From Acidobacteriota bacterium (GTDB lineage Bacteria > Acidobacteriota > Holophagae > Holophagales > Holophagaceae): DNA of 32,511 nucleotides. The notes below the pieces were generated by a model, which saw only the letters and a program-made list of their open reading frames with translations, did no database searches and was not told the DNA's origin. The stretch lies in NCBI GenBank assembly GCA_021802985.1, contig JAJZQW010000025.1:1-32511 (forward strand), given 5' to 3'. The position numbers and the translations under genes were made by a program. Below, piece after piece: positions 22,503 to 31,302 of this stretch (position 1 is its first letter; every line of letters starts with the position of its first letter).

Positions 22503-23542
22503 GGTCGGCCCTCCCGCACGGCCATGCCGTCCTTCAGTTCGTAGTTGCCCTGGATGACGACCTGGCGCGCGGGATCCACCGGACCCGCCACCAGCACCAA
22601 CGGGCCATTCTCGATCCCAGGGCTCACCTCCACCCGTCTGGCCCGTCCATCCTGGACCTGGAAGAGATAGGCGCCCCGATCATCCCGTAGCACCGCGGAC
22701 CGGGGGACCACCCACCCGTTCCGGGAACGGAGCAGGACGGAGCCCCGCACCTGCATGCCCGGCATCAGCTCGCCCACCGGGGAGATCATCCGGACCGAAA
22801 TGTCCACAAGCCGGGTCTGGGGATTGATGATGCCGAAGACCTTCGCCACCTTAGCCCGCACGGGCTTCGTGCTCCCGAACACCGGGACCAGATCCACCGG
22901 CATGTCGATGCGCACCCGGCCCACGTCCTCCGGCTCGATTCCGAGGGTCACCCGCAGGGCGCCCGCTCGGGCCAATTGCATCAGCGCAGTCCCTCCCGGG
23001 ACCCGGTCTCCCTGCTGGACTCCGATGGTGGCCACCACGGCGCGGAAGGGCGCCTTGAGGATTTCGCTGCCAAGCCCCGTGCCCTGCCTCTGCTCGGCCG
23101 CCAGGAGGGCCTCTGCGTCCTCCAGCCCCTTCTGGGCGGCGGCCACCTGGGAGCGGGTCGCCAGGTGGCGGCCGGCCATACCCTGAACGCGCTGCAATTC
23201 CCCCCGCGCGAAGGCTGCCGCGGCCTCGGCCTGCCGGTAGGCCGCCGCGGCCGCCGGGTCAGTGGCCAGTTCGATCAGCCCTTCTCCGGGGTTCACGACC
23301 TGCCCCGGCGCGACCAGAAGATGGTCGATCCGGACCGGCCGGGAGAGGCTGAGCGTCTCGATGGCCCCGGTGTCAGGCACGACGGATCCATAGGCGGTGA
23401 TGGTCTCAGCCAGCGTCTGGCGGCGCGGAAGCTCTGTCTTCACAAGGACGCTCGGCCCATCCGCGGCGGGTGGCGCCGCGGGAAGCGCGGTAGGCACGGC
23501 CAAGGAGACCGCCAGCATCAGCAAAAGCCGGTTCATCTTCAT
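22499..23542 (-). CDS. RND periplasmic adaptor (membrane fusion protein, system 1)
   Basis: A 347-residue HlyD/RND-type adaptor linking pump and outer-membrane channel. It has a signal peptide (MKMNRLLLMLAVSLAVPTALPA, cleavage ~22-25) and then a barrel-sandwich half (RIDHLLVAPGQVVNPGEGLIEL). A short helical hairpin follows (~110-150, rich in Ala/Gln/Glu), then the second lipoyl half (ILKAPFRAVVATIGVQQGDRVPGG), a beta-barrel (~200-270, FGIINPQTRLVDISVRM) and a membrane-proximal end (QGNYELKDGMAV). Order and length are normal. ATG 23542 overlaps the outer-membrane factor stop (ATGA), and its own TGA overlaps the pump's TTG. The three genes form one tightly coupled unit. Confidence 0.93.
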   Translation of the reverse strand: MKMNRLLLMLAVSLAVPTALPAAPPAADGPSVLVKTELPRRQTLAETITAYGSVVPDTGAIETLSLSRPVRIDHLLVAPGQVVNPGEGLIELATDPAAAAAYRQAEAAAAFARGELQRVQGMAGRHLATRSQVAAAQKGLEDAEALLAAEQRQGTGLGSEILKAPFRAVVATIGVQQGDRVPGGTALMQLARAGALRVTLGIEPEDVGRVRIDMPVDLVPVFGSTKPVRAKVAKVFGIINPQTRLVDISVRMISPVGELMPGMQVRGSVLLRSRNGWVVPRSAVLRDDRGAYLFQVQDGRARRVEVSPGIENGPLVLVAGPVDPARQVVIQGNYELKDGMAVREGRP

Positions 23543-24975
23543 GGCAGGGACTCCTTGGAGGCTGATTTGGCTGGATGGGAGGTCTGGAACGGAAGCTCCC
23601 CGCCGAGGAGCGCCTGGAGCATGACGCGCTGCTCCAGCAGGGCCTGCTCGATGGCGAGGGCCTCGGCCCGCTTGGCGAGCCAGGCGATCCGGATCTGGGT
23701 ATAGACGAGTTCGTTCATGTCCCCCGAAGCGAAGGCCGCCTTCGCCTGCTCCGCGGTCTGGGCGAGCGTGCTGGTGCCCGAGGCCACCTCTCGCAGCTGC
23801 GCCTCCAGCAGCTTCTGGTCCTCCAGGATGCGGACGATGTCGGCATAGGCAGCGTTGAGGCGCACCTGGTACTCGTCGCGGAGGCGCAGTCGCGTGGCCT
23901 TCTCGATGGCGATGTTCCCCCGGTTGCCGTTGAAGATGGGAAGGCTGAGGGTGACGCCGAGGCCCCGGGTGTAGAGGCCCGAGGTATCGCGTGCCCGGGT
24001 CAGGCCGATGTTGAGGGCCGGAAACTGGGCCAGCACGGACTGGCGGAAGCGCTGTTCCTGGCTTTCATAGCCCGCCTGGAGGGCCAGCAGGTCGGGCCGG
24101 CGCCGGTTGAGGCCGGCCATCGATCTCCGGATGGCCTCGTCATCCAAGGGGGGGAGCTGGATGCCGCCCGTGAGGTGCAGCCGGGTCCCCGGCGCCAGGC
24201 CCAGCAGCGCATTGAGATCCTGCCGGTTGGCGTTGATCCGCCGCGAGAGGTCGTTGATCTGGGTGTCGAGGTTCTGCAGCTCGACGAGGTCCGCCGAAAC
24301 CGCGTCCAGGGTGGTGTCTCCTGCGGCCAGGGCCTCTTGCAGGCTGGCGTGGCGAGAGGCGACGAGGATGCGCTCTCCCGCCAGGACCGCCAGCAGTTTC
24401 TGCTGGGCGAGGCTTTGCGCAAAGAGCAACCGGGCCTTGGCCACCACCAGCCACTCCAGCCAGAGCAGGTTGAGGTCGGTCTGCCGCCGCGTGGCCTCCG
24501 CCGCCCGCTTCACTGCCGAATGCGTGAGGAGCGCGTTGACGTCATAACTGAGGCCGATGCTGAAGCCGGTGGTGTTCGTGGCATCCCCATTGGTGGGCAC
24601 ATCACGGGTGCCCGCCAATTGCGGATCCGGCAGCAGACCAGCGGCGAAAGCCTGGGCCCGCGAGATCCCCGCCTCGTCCCGGGCCACTTTCAGGTCCGGA
24701 TTGTGGGCCACCGCCAGCATCGCCACTTCCGTCATGTCCAGACCATCGCTGGGATCGAAGAGATGCGTGGCCAGCTCAGGCAGGGGCATGCCTCCCGGTG
24801 GCACCGTCAGGCGGGAGACACCCTCATGAAACCGGGGTGCGGCAGGTAGGGCGAGGGGGCGGTAGATCGCACATCCGCCGGTCGCCAGCAGCGCCACCGA
24901 AAGGGCAGCCAGCGGGGCTCCCAGCCGAAGGAATCCCGACCCCTGGTTACGATCCGTCGATCCTGGATGTCTCAT
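23539..24975 (-). CDS. TolC-family outer-membrane efflux protein, lipoprotein (system 1)
   Basis: A 478-residue outer-membrane factor forming the exit channel. It has an N-terminal signal with a lipobox-like end (LSVALLATGGC), so it is probably lipid-anchored. Two OEP repeats follow, with long coiled-coil helices (e.g. ADLVELQNLDTQINDLSRRI; AKAAFASGDMNELVYTQIRI) and strand segments such as GLGVTLSLPIFNGNRGN. The start is ATG 24975: GAGGTGG lies 8 bases upstream, whereas the in-frame GTG at 24987 overlaps that site and would add four residues. It is the first gene of the minus-strand operon and is divergent from a second outer-membrane factor gene at 25220, across a 244-bp control region. Confidence 0.92.
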   Translation of the reverse strand: MRHPGSTDRNQGSGFLRLGAPLAALSVALLATGGCAIYRPLALPAAPRFHEGVSRLTVPPGGMPLPELATHLFDPSDGLDMTEVAMLAVAHNPDLKVARDEAGISRAQAFAAGLLPDPQLAGTRDVPTNGDATNTTGFSIGLSYDVNALLTHSAVKRAAEATRRQTDLNLLWLEWLVVAKARLLFAQSLAQQKLLAVLAGERILVASRHASLQEALAAGDTTLDAVSADLVELQNLDTQINDLSRRINANRQDLNALLGLAPGTRLHLTGGIQLPPLDDEAIRRSMAGLNRRRPDLLALQAGYESQEQRFRQSVLAQFPALNIGLTRARDTSGLYTRGLGVTLSLPIFNGNRGNIAIEKATRLRLRDEYQVRLNAAYADIVRILEDQKLLEAQLREVASGTSTLAQTAEQAKAAFASGDMNELVYTQIRIAWLAKRAEALAIEQALLEQRVMLQALLGGELPFQTSHPAKSASKESLP

Positions 24976-25017
24976 GCTTTGATCCACCTCGAAAGCTCAC
25001 GCCCAGGATGAGGGACG

Positions 25018-25062
25018 AACCTGACTCTTCCCTGTCTGGAACCTGAGCTATCCGGTCAGGTT
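25018..25062. promoter_or_regulatory. AACCTGA repeat cluster in the divergent efflux promoter region
   Basis: AACCTGA occurs at 25018-25024 and again 22 bp later at 25040-25046. The second copy faces TCAGGTT at 25056-25062, giving a perfect 7-bp inverted repeat with a 9-base spacer. Two-turn spacing of direct repeats and the dyad suit an OmpR-family dimer. The cluster lies 43-87 bases upstream of the system 1 outer-membrane factor start. The regulator is inferred to be the two-component pair at 17419-19429. Confidence 0.5.
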
Positions 25063-25158
25063 GCGGGAACCACATCCGCGCCCTTGAGACTGTAACCTAG
25101 CACGCCTGCGAGGGTGGGGCAGGCGAAGACACGGCCGGGGGGCTGCGGGTCCCGCGGA

Positions 25159-25176
25159 CCTGACCGTCATTTCAGG
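25159..25176. promoter_or_regulatory. Second CCTGA/TCAGG dyad, nearer the system 2 operon
   Basis: CCTGA (25159-25163) and TCAGG (25172-25176) form an inverted repeat with an 8-base spacer, the same half-site as in the cluster at 25018-25062. It lies 44-61 bases before the system 2 outer-membrane factor start (25220), so each divergent operon has one dyad near it. Confidence 0.42.
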
Positions 25177-25219
25177 CTGGTGTCACGGAGTCTTCAGGCG
25201 CGTGCCGGCACAATGAGGC

Positions 25220-26548
25220 ATGCGAGCCCCTGCCACCATCCTGTCCGCGGTCCTGGTGATCCTCACCGGCGCCTGCGCGCGCCCACCCAAAGCGGGGCTC
25301 GATGCGAAGCGCACACTCGCCACGCTGCGGCAATCACGGCCCGAGATCCCCGGGGGCGATCTGGCAGCGGCCCTCACGGCCCTCACCTGGAAGGAACATC
25401 CTGATCTGGATCAGGCGAAGGCGGAACTGGAGGCGGCCAAGGCCGGCATCCGCACGGCGAAGGCGATCCCCAATCCATCCTTTGGCTTCAGCGCCACGAA
25501 GGCCGAGGGCGTGCCCCAGCCCTGGACGCTGGCCTACGGGCTCAGCATCCCCATCGAGCTGGGTAGCAAGCGAGGGCTGCGGGTGCGCCAGGCGCGCCTG
25601 CGGGTGCAGGCGGCGCAACTCCAGGTGGCGGACACGGCGTGGAAGCTGCGCTCCGGCGTGCGCGCGACCCTTCTGGATTGGCAGCAGGCCCGGGAGGCCT
25701 CGCGCGCCGCGGACCATGTGGCCGCCCTGCGCGAGGACTTGCTGAGGCTCCAGGACCGCCGCCTCGCCCTGGGAGAGATCGGCGCGCCGGAGCACGCGGC
25801 GTCCGCGCTGGCCGCCCAGGTCGCCGAGGCGGCGCGCCTCGTGGCCCTGGAGCAGCTGCGCCGGGCGGCCTCCGCCGTGGCGCTGGCCGCAGGCATCCCC
25901 CTGCCCGCGTTGCAGCCGCGGCTCGATGCCGAAGCTCTGCCGGATCTCGCGCCGCTCCCCGCGCCGCTCGTGCCGCAGGCTGCGGAGGCCCTCATCCACC
26001 GCCTGGATGTGCGCCGCGTCCTGCTCGCCTGGGACCAGAACGAGACGGCGCTGGACCAGGAACTGGCCCAGCGCGTGCCCAACCTCCAGCTCGGCCCCGG
26101 CTACAAATTCGACCAGGGCGTGAAGAAATGGGTGCTCGGTCTCACCGTGGGTCTCCCCATCTTCGATCGCCGCCAGGGCCCCATCGCGGAGGCGGTGGCG
26201 CGGCGCGGCGTCATCGAGGCCCAGCTGCGGCAGGTGGAGAGGCGGGCGCTCTCGGAGGCGGATCTCGCCGAAGCGCGCTACGGAGCGGCCAGGGACCGCC
26301 TCAAGGCGCAGGTGGACGCCCTGAAGAGCCAGCGATCCCGGCTCGCCGCGGCGGAACACGCCTTCCAGCTGGGGGGCACGGACCAGGGCGATCTTCTGGC
26401 GGCGGAGCTGGAGGCCGCGCAGGCCCGCAGTCTCGCCGTGGACGCCTGGGCCGAAATGGGGCGCGCGCGGCTGGCGGTGGAGGACGCCTTCCAGAAACCG
26501 CTGGACCCTTCGGAGCAACCCTATCCCTTCGATGGAGCGAAACGATGA
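25220..26548 (+). CDS. TolC-family outer-membrane efflux protein (system 2)
   Basis: A 442-residue outer-membrane factor. It has a lipoprotein signal peptide, MRAPATILSAVLVILTGAC, with a good lipobox (LTGAC, Cys19). Long Ala/Glu-rich coiled-coil helices follow (e.g. ~55-85, 165-215, 330-420), as do strand segments WTLAYGLSIPIELGSKRG and WVLGLTVGLPIFDRRQG at the two symmetric OEP positions. It resembles CzcC/CusC-like channels. It is the first gene of the plus-strand operon, divergent from system 1. The Shine-Dalgarno site is weak (GAGG directly before the ATG). The stop overlaps the adaptor start as ATGA. Confidence 0.92.
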   Translation: MRAPATILSAVLVILTGACARPPKAGLDAKRTLATLRQSRPEIPGGDLAAALTALTWKEHPDLDQAKAELEAAKAGIRTAKAIPNPSFGFSATKAEGVPQPWTLAYGLSIPIELGSKRGLRVRQARLRVQAAQLQVADTAWKLRSGVRATLLDWQQAREASRAADHVAALREDLLRLQDRRLALGEIGAPEHAASALAAQVAEAARLVALEQLRRAASAVALAAGIPLPALQPRLDAEALPDLAPLPAPLVPQAAEALIHRLDVRRVLLAWDQNETALDQELAQRVPNLQLGPGYKFDQGVKKWVLGLTVGLPIFDRRQGPIAEAVARRGVIEAQLRQVERRALSEADLAEARYGAARDRLKAQVDALKSQRSRLAAAEHAFQLGGTDQGDLLAAELEAAQARSLAVDAWAEMGRARLAVEDAFQKPLDPSEQPYPFDGAKR

Positions 26549-27588
26549 GCGAGTCCCATCCCCTTTCCAGGCGGGCCAGGATCATCCTCGGCGCCTTCGC
26601 TTTCCTGCTGGCGGCCGGCCTCGGCGCGAGGATGGCGTTCGGAGGCGGCGGCACGGTGGATACGGACGATGCGCCGCCACCGCCGCCCAAGGCCAGCCTC
26701 GCCAAGGGCCCCGATGGCAAGCCTGCCCTCCAGCTGGCCCCAGGCCAGGCCCAGGCGATGGGGCTGGAGACGGCCGAAGCCGTGCCGACCACCGACGTCG
26801 ACGCGCTGCCCATTCACGGTGTGGTCCTGGATCCGCTGGTCTTCCTTGACCTGGACGCCAGGCACAAGGCCGCCTCGGCCTCGGCCCAGGCCGCGCGGGC
26901 GGCGGACACCGCCGCGCAAGCGGAACTGTCAAGGATCACGGCCCTGCACAGCTCCGGTCACGGCGCCTCGGACAAGGCATGGCAGGAGGCCCAGCGGGTC
27001 GCCGCAGACGCCCGTGCCCGGCGCACCGCCGCGGAAGGCGAGGCGCGGAAGGCCCTGGCGGCCTGGGCCCAGAACGGCCTCGACTCCGTGGAAGGCCTCG
27101 CCGGCTTCCGCCGCGTGATGCTCCGCCTGGACCTCCCCATGGGGACGCCCGCGCCCGCCCCCTTGCCGCGCACACTGAACGCCACCACGCCCGGCCTCAG
27201 GGGCGCCCTCCCACTGCGCGTGCTGGGCCTGGCGCCCGGGGGATCGCCGCTTACCGGCGGCCTCGCCCTGCTGGCCCTGGCACCGGGCAGGGGCCTGAGG
27301 CCTGGCCTGCCGGTGGATGCCTCGCTGGCGGGAACACGCGGCAGGCGTGTCGCCGTCCCCCGCACCGCGGTGGTGTGGTCCGGCGGGCAGGCGCAGGTCT
27401 TCGTGGAAGTGGCCAAGGGCCGCTTCGAGCCCCGCACCGTGGAAATCGCCTTCGCGGCGGGGGACAGCCTCGTCCTGGCGAGCGGCGTGAATGAAGGCGA
27501 CCGCGTGGTGAGGCAGGGCTCCCTGGCCGTGCAGGGCGAGTACGCGCGGCTGGCGACGGGCGAAGTCATCGGGACCGGGGGGGATTGA
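26545..27588 (+). CDS. RND periplasmic adaptor, compact/atypical (system 2)
   Basis: A 347-residue adaptor placed between outer-membrane factor and pump. One N-terminal membrane anchor is seen (IILGAFAFLLAAGLGARMAF, ~13-32), then a Pro-rich linker (DDAPPPPPK), a QAQAMGLETAEA segment typical of CzcB/CusB adaptors, a helical hairpin region (~105-175, Ala-rich), and the C-terminal part RRVAVPRTAVVWSGGQAQVFVEV with GVNEGDRVVRQGSLAVQGEY, which is clear adaptor sequence. The usual lipoyl half-motifs around the hairpin (G-x-V-x-x-G-Q-x-L type) are not evident, so the barrel-sandwich is reduced or strongly diverged. Start ATG 26545 overlaps the preceding stop (ATGA), and the stop TGA overlaps the pump ATG by one base. 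Confidence 0.85.
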   Translation: MSESHPLSRRARIILGAFAFLLAAGLGARMAFGGGGTVDTDDAPPPPPKASLAKGPDGKPALQLAPGQAQAMGLETAEAVPTTDVDALPIHGVVLDPLVFLDLDARHKAASASAQAARAADTAAQAELSRITALHSSGHGASDKAWQEAQRVAADARARRTAAEGEARKALAAWAQNGLDSVEGLAGFRRVMLRLDLPMGTPAPAPLPRTLNATTPGLRGALPLRVLGLAPGGSPLTGGLALLALAPGRGLRPGLPVDASLAGTRGRRVAVPRTAVVWSGGQAQVFVEVAKGRFEPRTVEIAFAAGDSLVLASGVNEGDRVVRQGSLAVQGEYARLATGEVIGTGGD

Positions 27589-30500
27589 TGCTCAATGCCA
27601 TCGTCCGCGGCGCGCTCCGCCTGAAGGGGCTTGTGATGGTGGCGGCCGCCCTCATGGTGGCCTACGGCGTCTATACGGCCACCCGGGCCCAGCTGGGCGT
27701 CTTCCCGGAATTCGCGCCACCGAATGTGACCGTGCAGACCCAGGCGCCGGGGCTCACCCCGGAGGAAGTGGAGCAGCTGGTGACGCTGCCCCTGGAGCGC
27801 GCCATCAACGGCGTGCCGGGGCTGGAGCATCTGCGCTCCCGGAGCCTCCAGGGCATCTCGGTCATCGATGCCGTCTTCAAGGAGGGCACGGGCATCTACC
27901 TGGCGCGGCAGCAGGTGGCGGAGCGCGTGGCGCAAGCCGCCGGCCGCCTGCCCCAAGGCCTGGGCACCCCCGCGCTGGCACCGCTGGCATCCAGCACCGG
28001 CTACGCCTACGCCTTCGGCCTCACCAGCGCCACGCGCTCACCCATGGAGCTGCGCACCTATCTGGATTGGACCCTGCGTCCCAAGCTCCTGGGCATTCCG
28101 GGCATCGCCAGCGTGTCCGACTACGGCGGCCAGGTGCGCCAGCTCCAGGTGCAGCTCATCCCCGGCCGCCTCCAGGCCCACGGCCTCACCCTGGAGCAGG
28201 TGCGCCAGGCGGCGGCTTCCGCCACGGGCATCCGGGGCGCCGGCTTCGTGGACACGCCCGAGCAGCGCATCGTGCTCCGCAGCGAGGGGCAGAGCCTCAC
28301 ACCGGAAACGCTGGCCCAGGTGGCCGTGGCATCCAAGGATGGCGCGGTGCTGCGCCTGGGCGATGTGGCCCGCGTGGCCTGGGGGCCAGCACCCGCCACC
28401 AGCGCGGCCATGGTGGAGGGGAAGACCGGCCTCACCGCCGAGGTCTTTGTGCAACCGGGGGCAGACGTCATCGCCGTCACGAAAAGCATCGAGGCGGTGC
28501 TGAAGGCGCAGGGGCCGGATCTCGCGAAGCACAGCATCAAGCTCCTCGCGCCCACCTTCCGCGTAGCCTCCTTCATCGAAACCGCCGTGGGCAACGCCCG
28601 GAACGCGCTGCTGCTGGGCGGCCTCCTGGTGGTGCTGGTGCTGCTGGCCTTCCTGCGGGACCCCCGCACAGCCTTCATCTCCATCACCGCCATCCCCCTC
28701 TCGCTGCTGGCAGCGGTTGTGGTGCTGGTCTACATGGGCTTCACCCTCAACACCATGACGCTGGGCGGCCTCACCATTGCCCTGGGCGAGGTGGTGGATG
28801 ACGCCATCATCGATGTGGAGAACATCCTGCGCCGCATGCGGCTGGCCCGAGCCAACGCAGACCCCCGCCCCGCGCTCCAGATCGTGCTGGAAGCCTCCAT
28901 GGAGGTGCGCGGCTCCGTGGTCTTTGCCACGGGCGTGGTGGCCATGGTCATGTTTCCCGTGCTCACCTTCTCCGGCGTGCAGGGGCGCATCTTCGCGCCG
29001 ATGGGCTGGGCCTACCTCTCCGCCGTGCTGGCCTCGCTGCTGGTGGCGCTCACCGTCACGCCCGCGATGACCCTGCTCATCTTCGGAAAAGGCCGCCTGC
29101 CCCAGGAAGAACCCCATTGGGTCCGCGCCCTCAAGGCCCGCTACCACACGTTGCTGGAAGACCTCATGGCCCGCCCAAAAGCCGTTTTCCTGGGGGCGGG
29201 CATCCTCCTCGTGGGCGCGCTCGTGGCCCTGCCTTTCATGCAGGGTGGCTTCCTGCCGGATTTCCAGGAGGGTCATCTCATCCTGCACATGAGCCTGCCC
29301 ACGGGCGCCTCATTGCAGGAAAGCCTGCGCACGGGCCGGCGCGTGGCCGCGCTGCTTTCGAAGCTGCCCGCCGTGGGCCGGATCTCCCAGCGGGTGGGAC
29401 AAACGGAAGGGAGCAACGATGTGGTCGGCCCCGAGTCCAGCGAGTTCGATGTGGAGATGAAATCCGGTATGCCCGGGGACGCCATGACCCAGATCCGCGA
29501 CGCGGTGCAGGCCATCCCTGGCGCGACCTTCGCGGTGAAGTCCTACCTGGCGGAGAGCGTGGATGAAAGCATTTCCGGCAATGTCGCGCCCGTGCTGGTG
29601 CAACTGAACGGGCAGGACCTGGACCAGCTGGACCAGGCAGCGGCCCGCGTGAAGTCCGTGCTGGCCTCCGTCCCCGGCGCCCAGGATGTGGCCGTGGACA
29701 GCCCGCCGGGCCAGCCGGAGTGGACGCTGAGGGTGAATCCGGAGGCTGCGGCGCGCTACGGGTTGCGGCCCGCGGAGGTGCTGGATGCCATCCAGACGGC
29801 CTTCCAGGGCCAGGTGGTGGGTCAGATCTTCGAGGGCGACCGGGTGACGGATCTCGCGGTCACGCTCCTCCCCAGCGCCAAGCGGGACCCTGAGCGCATC
29901 GGGAACATCCCCATCCAGACGCCGGATGGCCGCAGCCTGCCGCTGTCGCAAGTGGTGAAGCTGGAGAAGGGCACGGGCCGCTACGCGGTGCTCCACGATG
30001 GCGCCCAACGCCGCGTCATTGTCACATGCAGCGTCACGGGCCGGGGTCTCTCCTCCTTCGTGGCGGATGCAGAGAAGGCGGTGCGCATTAAGGCAGGCCT
30101 GCCGCCCAGCATCACCGCCCGGTTCGGCGGCGTGCTGGACGCCCAGAACGCGTCCCACCGGGAGTTGGCCCTCCACCTGCTTCTTTCCCTGGCGGGCATC
30201 CTCGCCCTGCTCAGCCTCGTTTTCCACTCGCCCCGCAACCTCATGCTGGTGCTGGCGAACCTGCCCTTTGCCCTGATGGGCGGCGTCCTCGCGGCCTTCC
30301 TCAGCGGCGGCGCCCTCAACCTGGGCGCGCTGGTGGGCTTCGTGACCCTCTTCGGCATCACCACCCGCAACAGCATCATGCTGGTCTCCCACGCCGAACA
30401 TCTGGTGTTGAAGGAGGGCTTTGCGTGGGATGGCGCCACCGCCCTGCGCGCCGCCGAGGAGCGGCTGGTCCCCATCCTGATGACGGCGACGGTCACTTCG

Positions 30501-30671
30501 CTTGCCCTGCTGCCCCTGGCCCTCGGCTCGCGCCAGCCGGGTCGGGAGATCGAAGGCCCCATGGCGGTCGTCATCCTGGGCGGACTCATCTCCTCCACCC
30601 TGCTCAACCTCCTGCTCCTGCCCACGCTCATCCACCGCTTCGGCCGCTTCGCTGCGACCGAGGAACCCTGA
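27588..30671 (+). CDS. RND efflux pump, CusA/CzcA-like permease (system 2)
   Basis: A 1027-residue RND transporter, closest in style to the heavy-metal (HME) branch: QLGVFPEFAPPNVTVQTQAPGL at the N-terminus, LERAINGVPGLEHLRSRSLQ, and a helix 4 motif GEVVDDAIIDVENILRR with D404/D405. Two large periplasmic loops (~35-335, ~560-860) alternate with helix groups. The last part, GFVTLFGITTRNSIMLVSHAEHL, is the expected helix 10-11 region. Metal ions such as Cu, Zn, Co or Ni are possible substrates, but the HME ion cannot be read with confidence from the motif. Start ATG 27588 overlaps the adaptor stop (TGATG) and follows a G-rich Shine-Dalgarno stretch. A TTG one codon earlier is possible. Confidence 0.93.
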   Translation: MLNAIVRGALRLKGLVMVAAALMVAYGVYTATRAQLGVFPEFAPPNVTVQTQAPGLTPEEVEQLVTLPLERAINGVPGLEHLRSRSLQGISVIDAVFKEGTGIYLARQQVAERVAQAAGRLPQGLGTPALAPLASSTGYAYAFGLTSATRSPMELRTYLDWTLRPKLLGIPGIASVSDYGGQVRQLQVQLIPGRLQAHGLTLEQVRQAAASATGIRGAGFVDTPEQRIVLRSEGQSLTPETLAQVAVASKDGAVLRLGDVARVAWGPAPATSAAMVEGKTGLTAEVFVQPGADVIAVTKSIEAVLKAQGPDLAKHSIKLLAPTFRVASFIETAVGNARNALLLGGLLVVLVLLAFLRDPRTAFISITAIPLSLLAAVVVLVYMGFTLNTMTLGGLTIALGEVVDDAIIDVENILRRMRLARANADPRPALQIVLEASMEVRGSVVFATGVVAMVMFPVLTFSGVQGRIFAPMGWAYLSAVLASLLVALTVTPAMTLLIFGKGRLPQEEPHWVRALKARYHTLLEDLMARPKAVFLGAGILLVGALVALPFMQGGFLPDFQEGHLILHMSLPTGASLQESLRTGRRVAALLSKLPAVGRISQRVGQTEGSNDVVGPESSEFDVEMKSGMPGDAMTQIRDAVQAIPGATFAVKSYLAESVDESISGNVAPVLVQLNGQDLDQLDQAAARVKSVLASVPGAQDVAVDSPPGQPEWTLRVNPEAAARYGLRPAEVLDAIQTAFQGQVVGQIFEGDRVTDLAVTLLPSAKRDPERIGNIPIQTPDGRSLPLSQVVKLEKGTGRYAVLHDGAQRRVIVTCSVTGRGLSSFVADAEKAVRIKAGLPPSITARFGGVLDAQNASHRELALHLLLSLAGILALLSLVFHSPRNLMLVLANLPFALMGGVLAAFLSGGALNLGALVGFVTLFGITTRNSIMLVSHAEHLVLKEGFAWDGATALRAAEERLVPILMTATVTSLALLPLALGSRQPGREIEGPMAVVILGGLISSTLLNLLLLPTLIHRFGRFAATEEP

Positions 30672-30712
30672 GGGGCGGCCGTCGCTTCCCCTTCCCACAC
30701 CAAGGAGTCCCC

Positions 30713-31300
30713 ATGTTCGTCTTCGCACCCCCCGCCCTGGTTCAGTCGCAGCCCGCTTCTCCCAAGCTATTCCACGCCCTCTCCGAAGCCCTGGAAGGCG
30801 CCCCGGAGGCCCTCACCGACCGGCGTCCGGCCCGGGCCCATGCCGAGGCCGCCAAGGCTGTCTCCCTGTGGGACCGGAACCGGGGCGCGGTGCTCGCAGC
30901 CCTGACGGCCGCCGACCGCGATCCGTTCACGAAGACCATGGAACGCCTCCGTTCCGCCCAGGGTGACGAAGCCGGTCTCAGGTCCCTGGACGCCATGGCG
31001 ATCCTGGAACATCGTCTGCCCGCGGGTCGTCCCCAGTGGCTCGCCGCCGCGGACCGCCTGGGCATGCAAGCCTGGATCCTCCTGGGTGAAGGGAAGACCG
31101 ATATCCCGGACCTGGCCGCCGCCTTCAAGCCCCTGATCGATCAGGATGGAGGGGGCCACGTGGCCGCGGTCAAGAAGACCCGATCCGAGCTGGACCACTA
31201 CCAGGCCGCCCTCTCCAGGAAAGAGCTCCCCGCCGCCCAGAAGGCTGTCGGTGTCCTCCTCGACCTCGTGGATGCGTTCGAGAAGCCAGCGAGCCGCTGA
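30713..31300 (+). CDS. Conserved-looking helical protein of unknown function, end of efflux operon
   Basis: A 195-residue protein with no recognised family. It is mostly helical, rich in Ala, Leu, Lys, Arg and Asp, without a clear signal peptide or membrane segment; the N-terminus MFVFAPPALVQSQ is only weakly hydrophobic. The C-terminal half has KKTRSELDHYQAALSRKELP and AVGVLLDLVDAFEK, suggesting a helical bundle. A strong AAGGAG site at 30702-30707 precedes ATG 30713. It starts 42 bases after the pump stop in the same direction, so it is probably the fourth gene of the system 2 operon and may be an accessory or metal-stress protein. The stop at 31300 is 2 bases from the convergent phosphatase stop. 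Confidence 0.7.
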   Translation: MFVFAPPALVQSQPASPKLFHALSEALEGAPEALTDRRPARAHAEAAKAVSLWDRNRGAVLAALTAADRDPFTKTMERLRSAQGDEAGLRSLDAMAILEHRLPAGRPQWLAAADRLGMQAWILLGEGKTDIPDLAAAFKPLIDQDGGGHVAAVKKTRSELDHYQAALSRKELPAAQKAVGVLLDLVDAFEKPASR

Positions 31301-31302
31301 CC

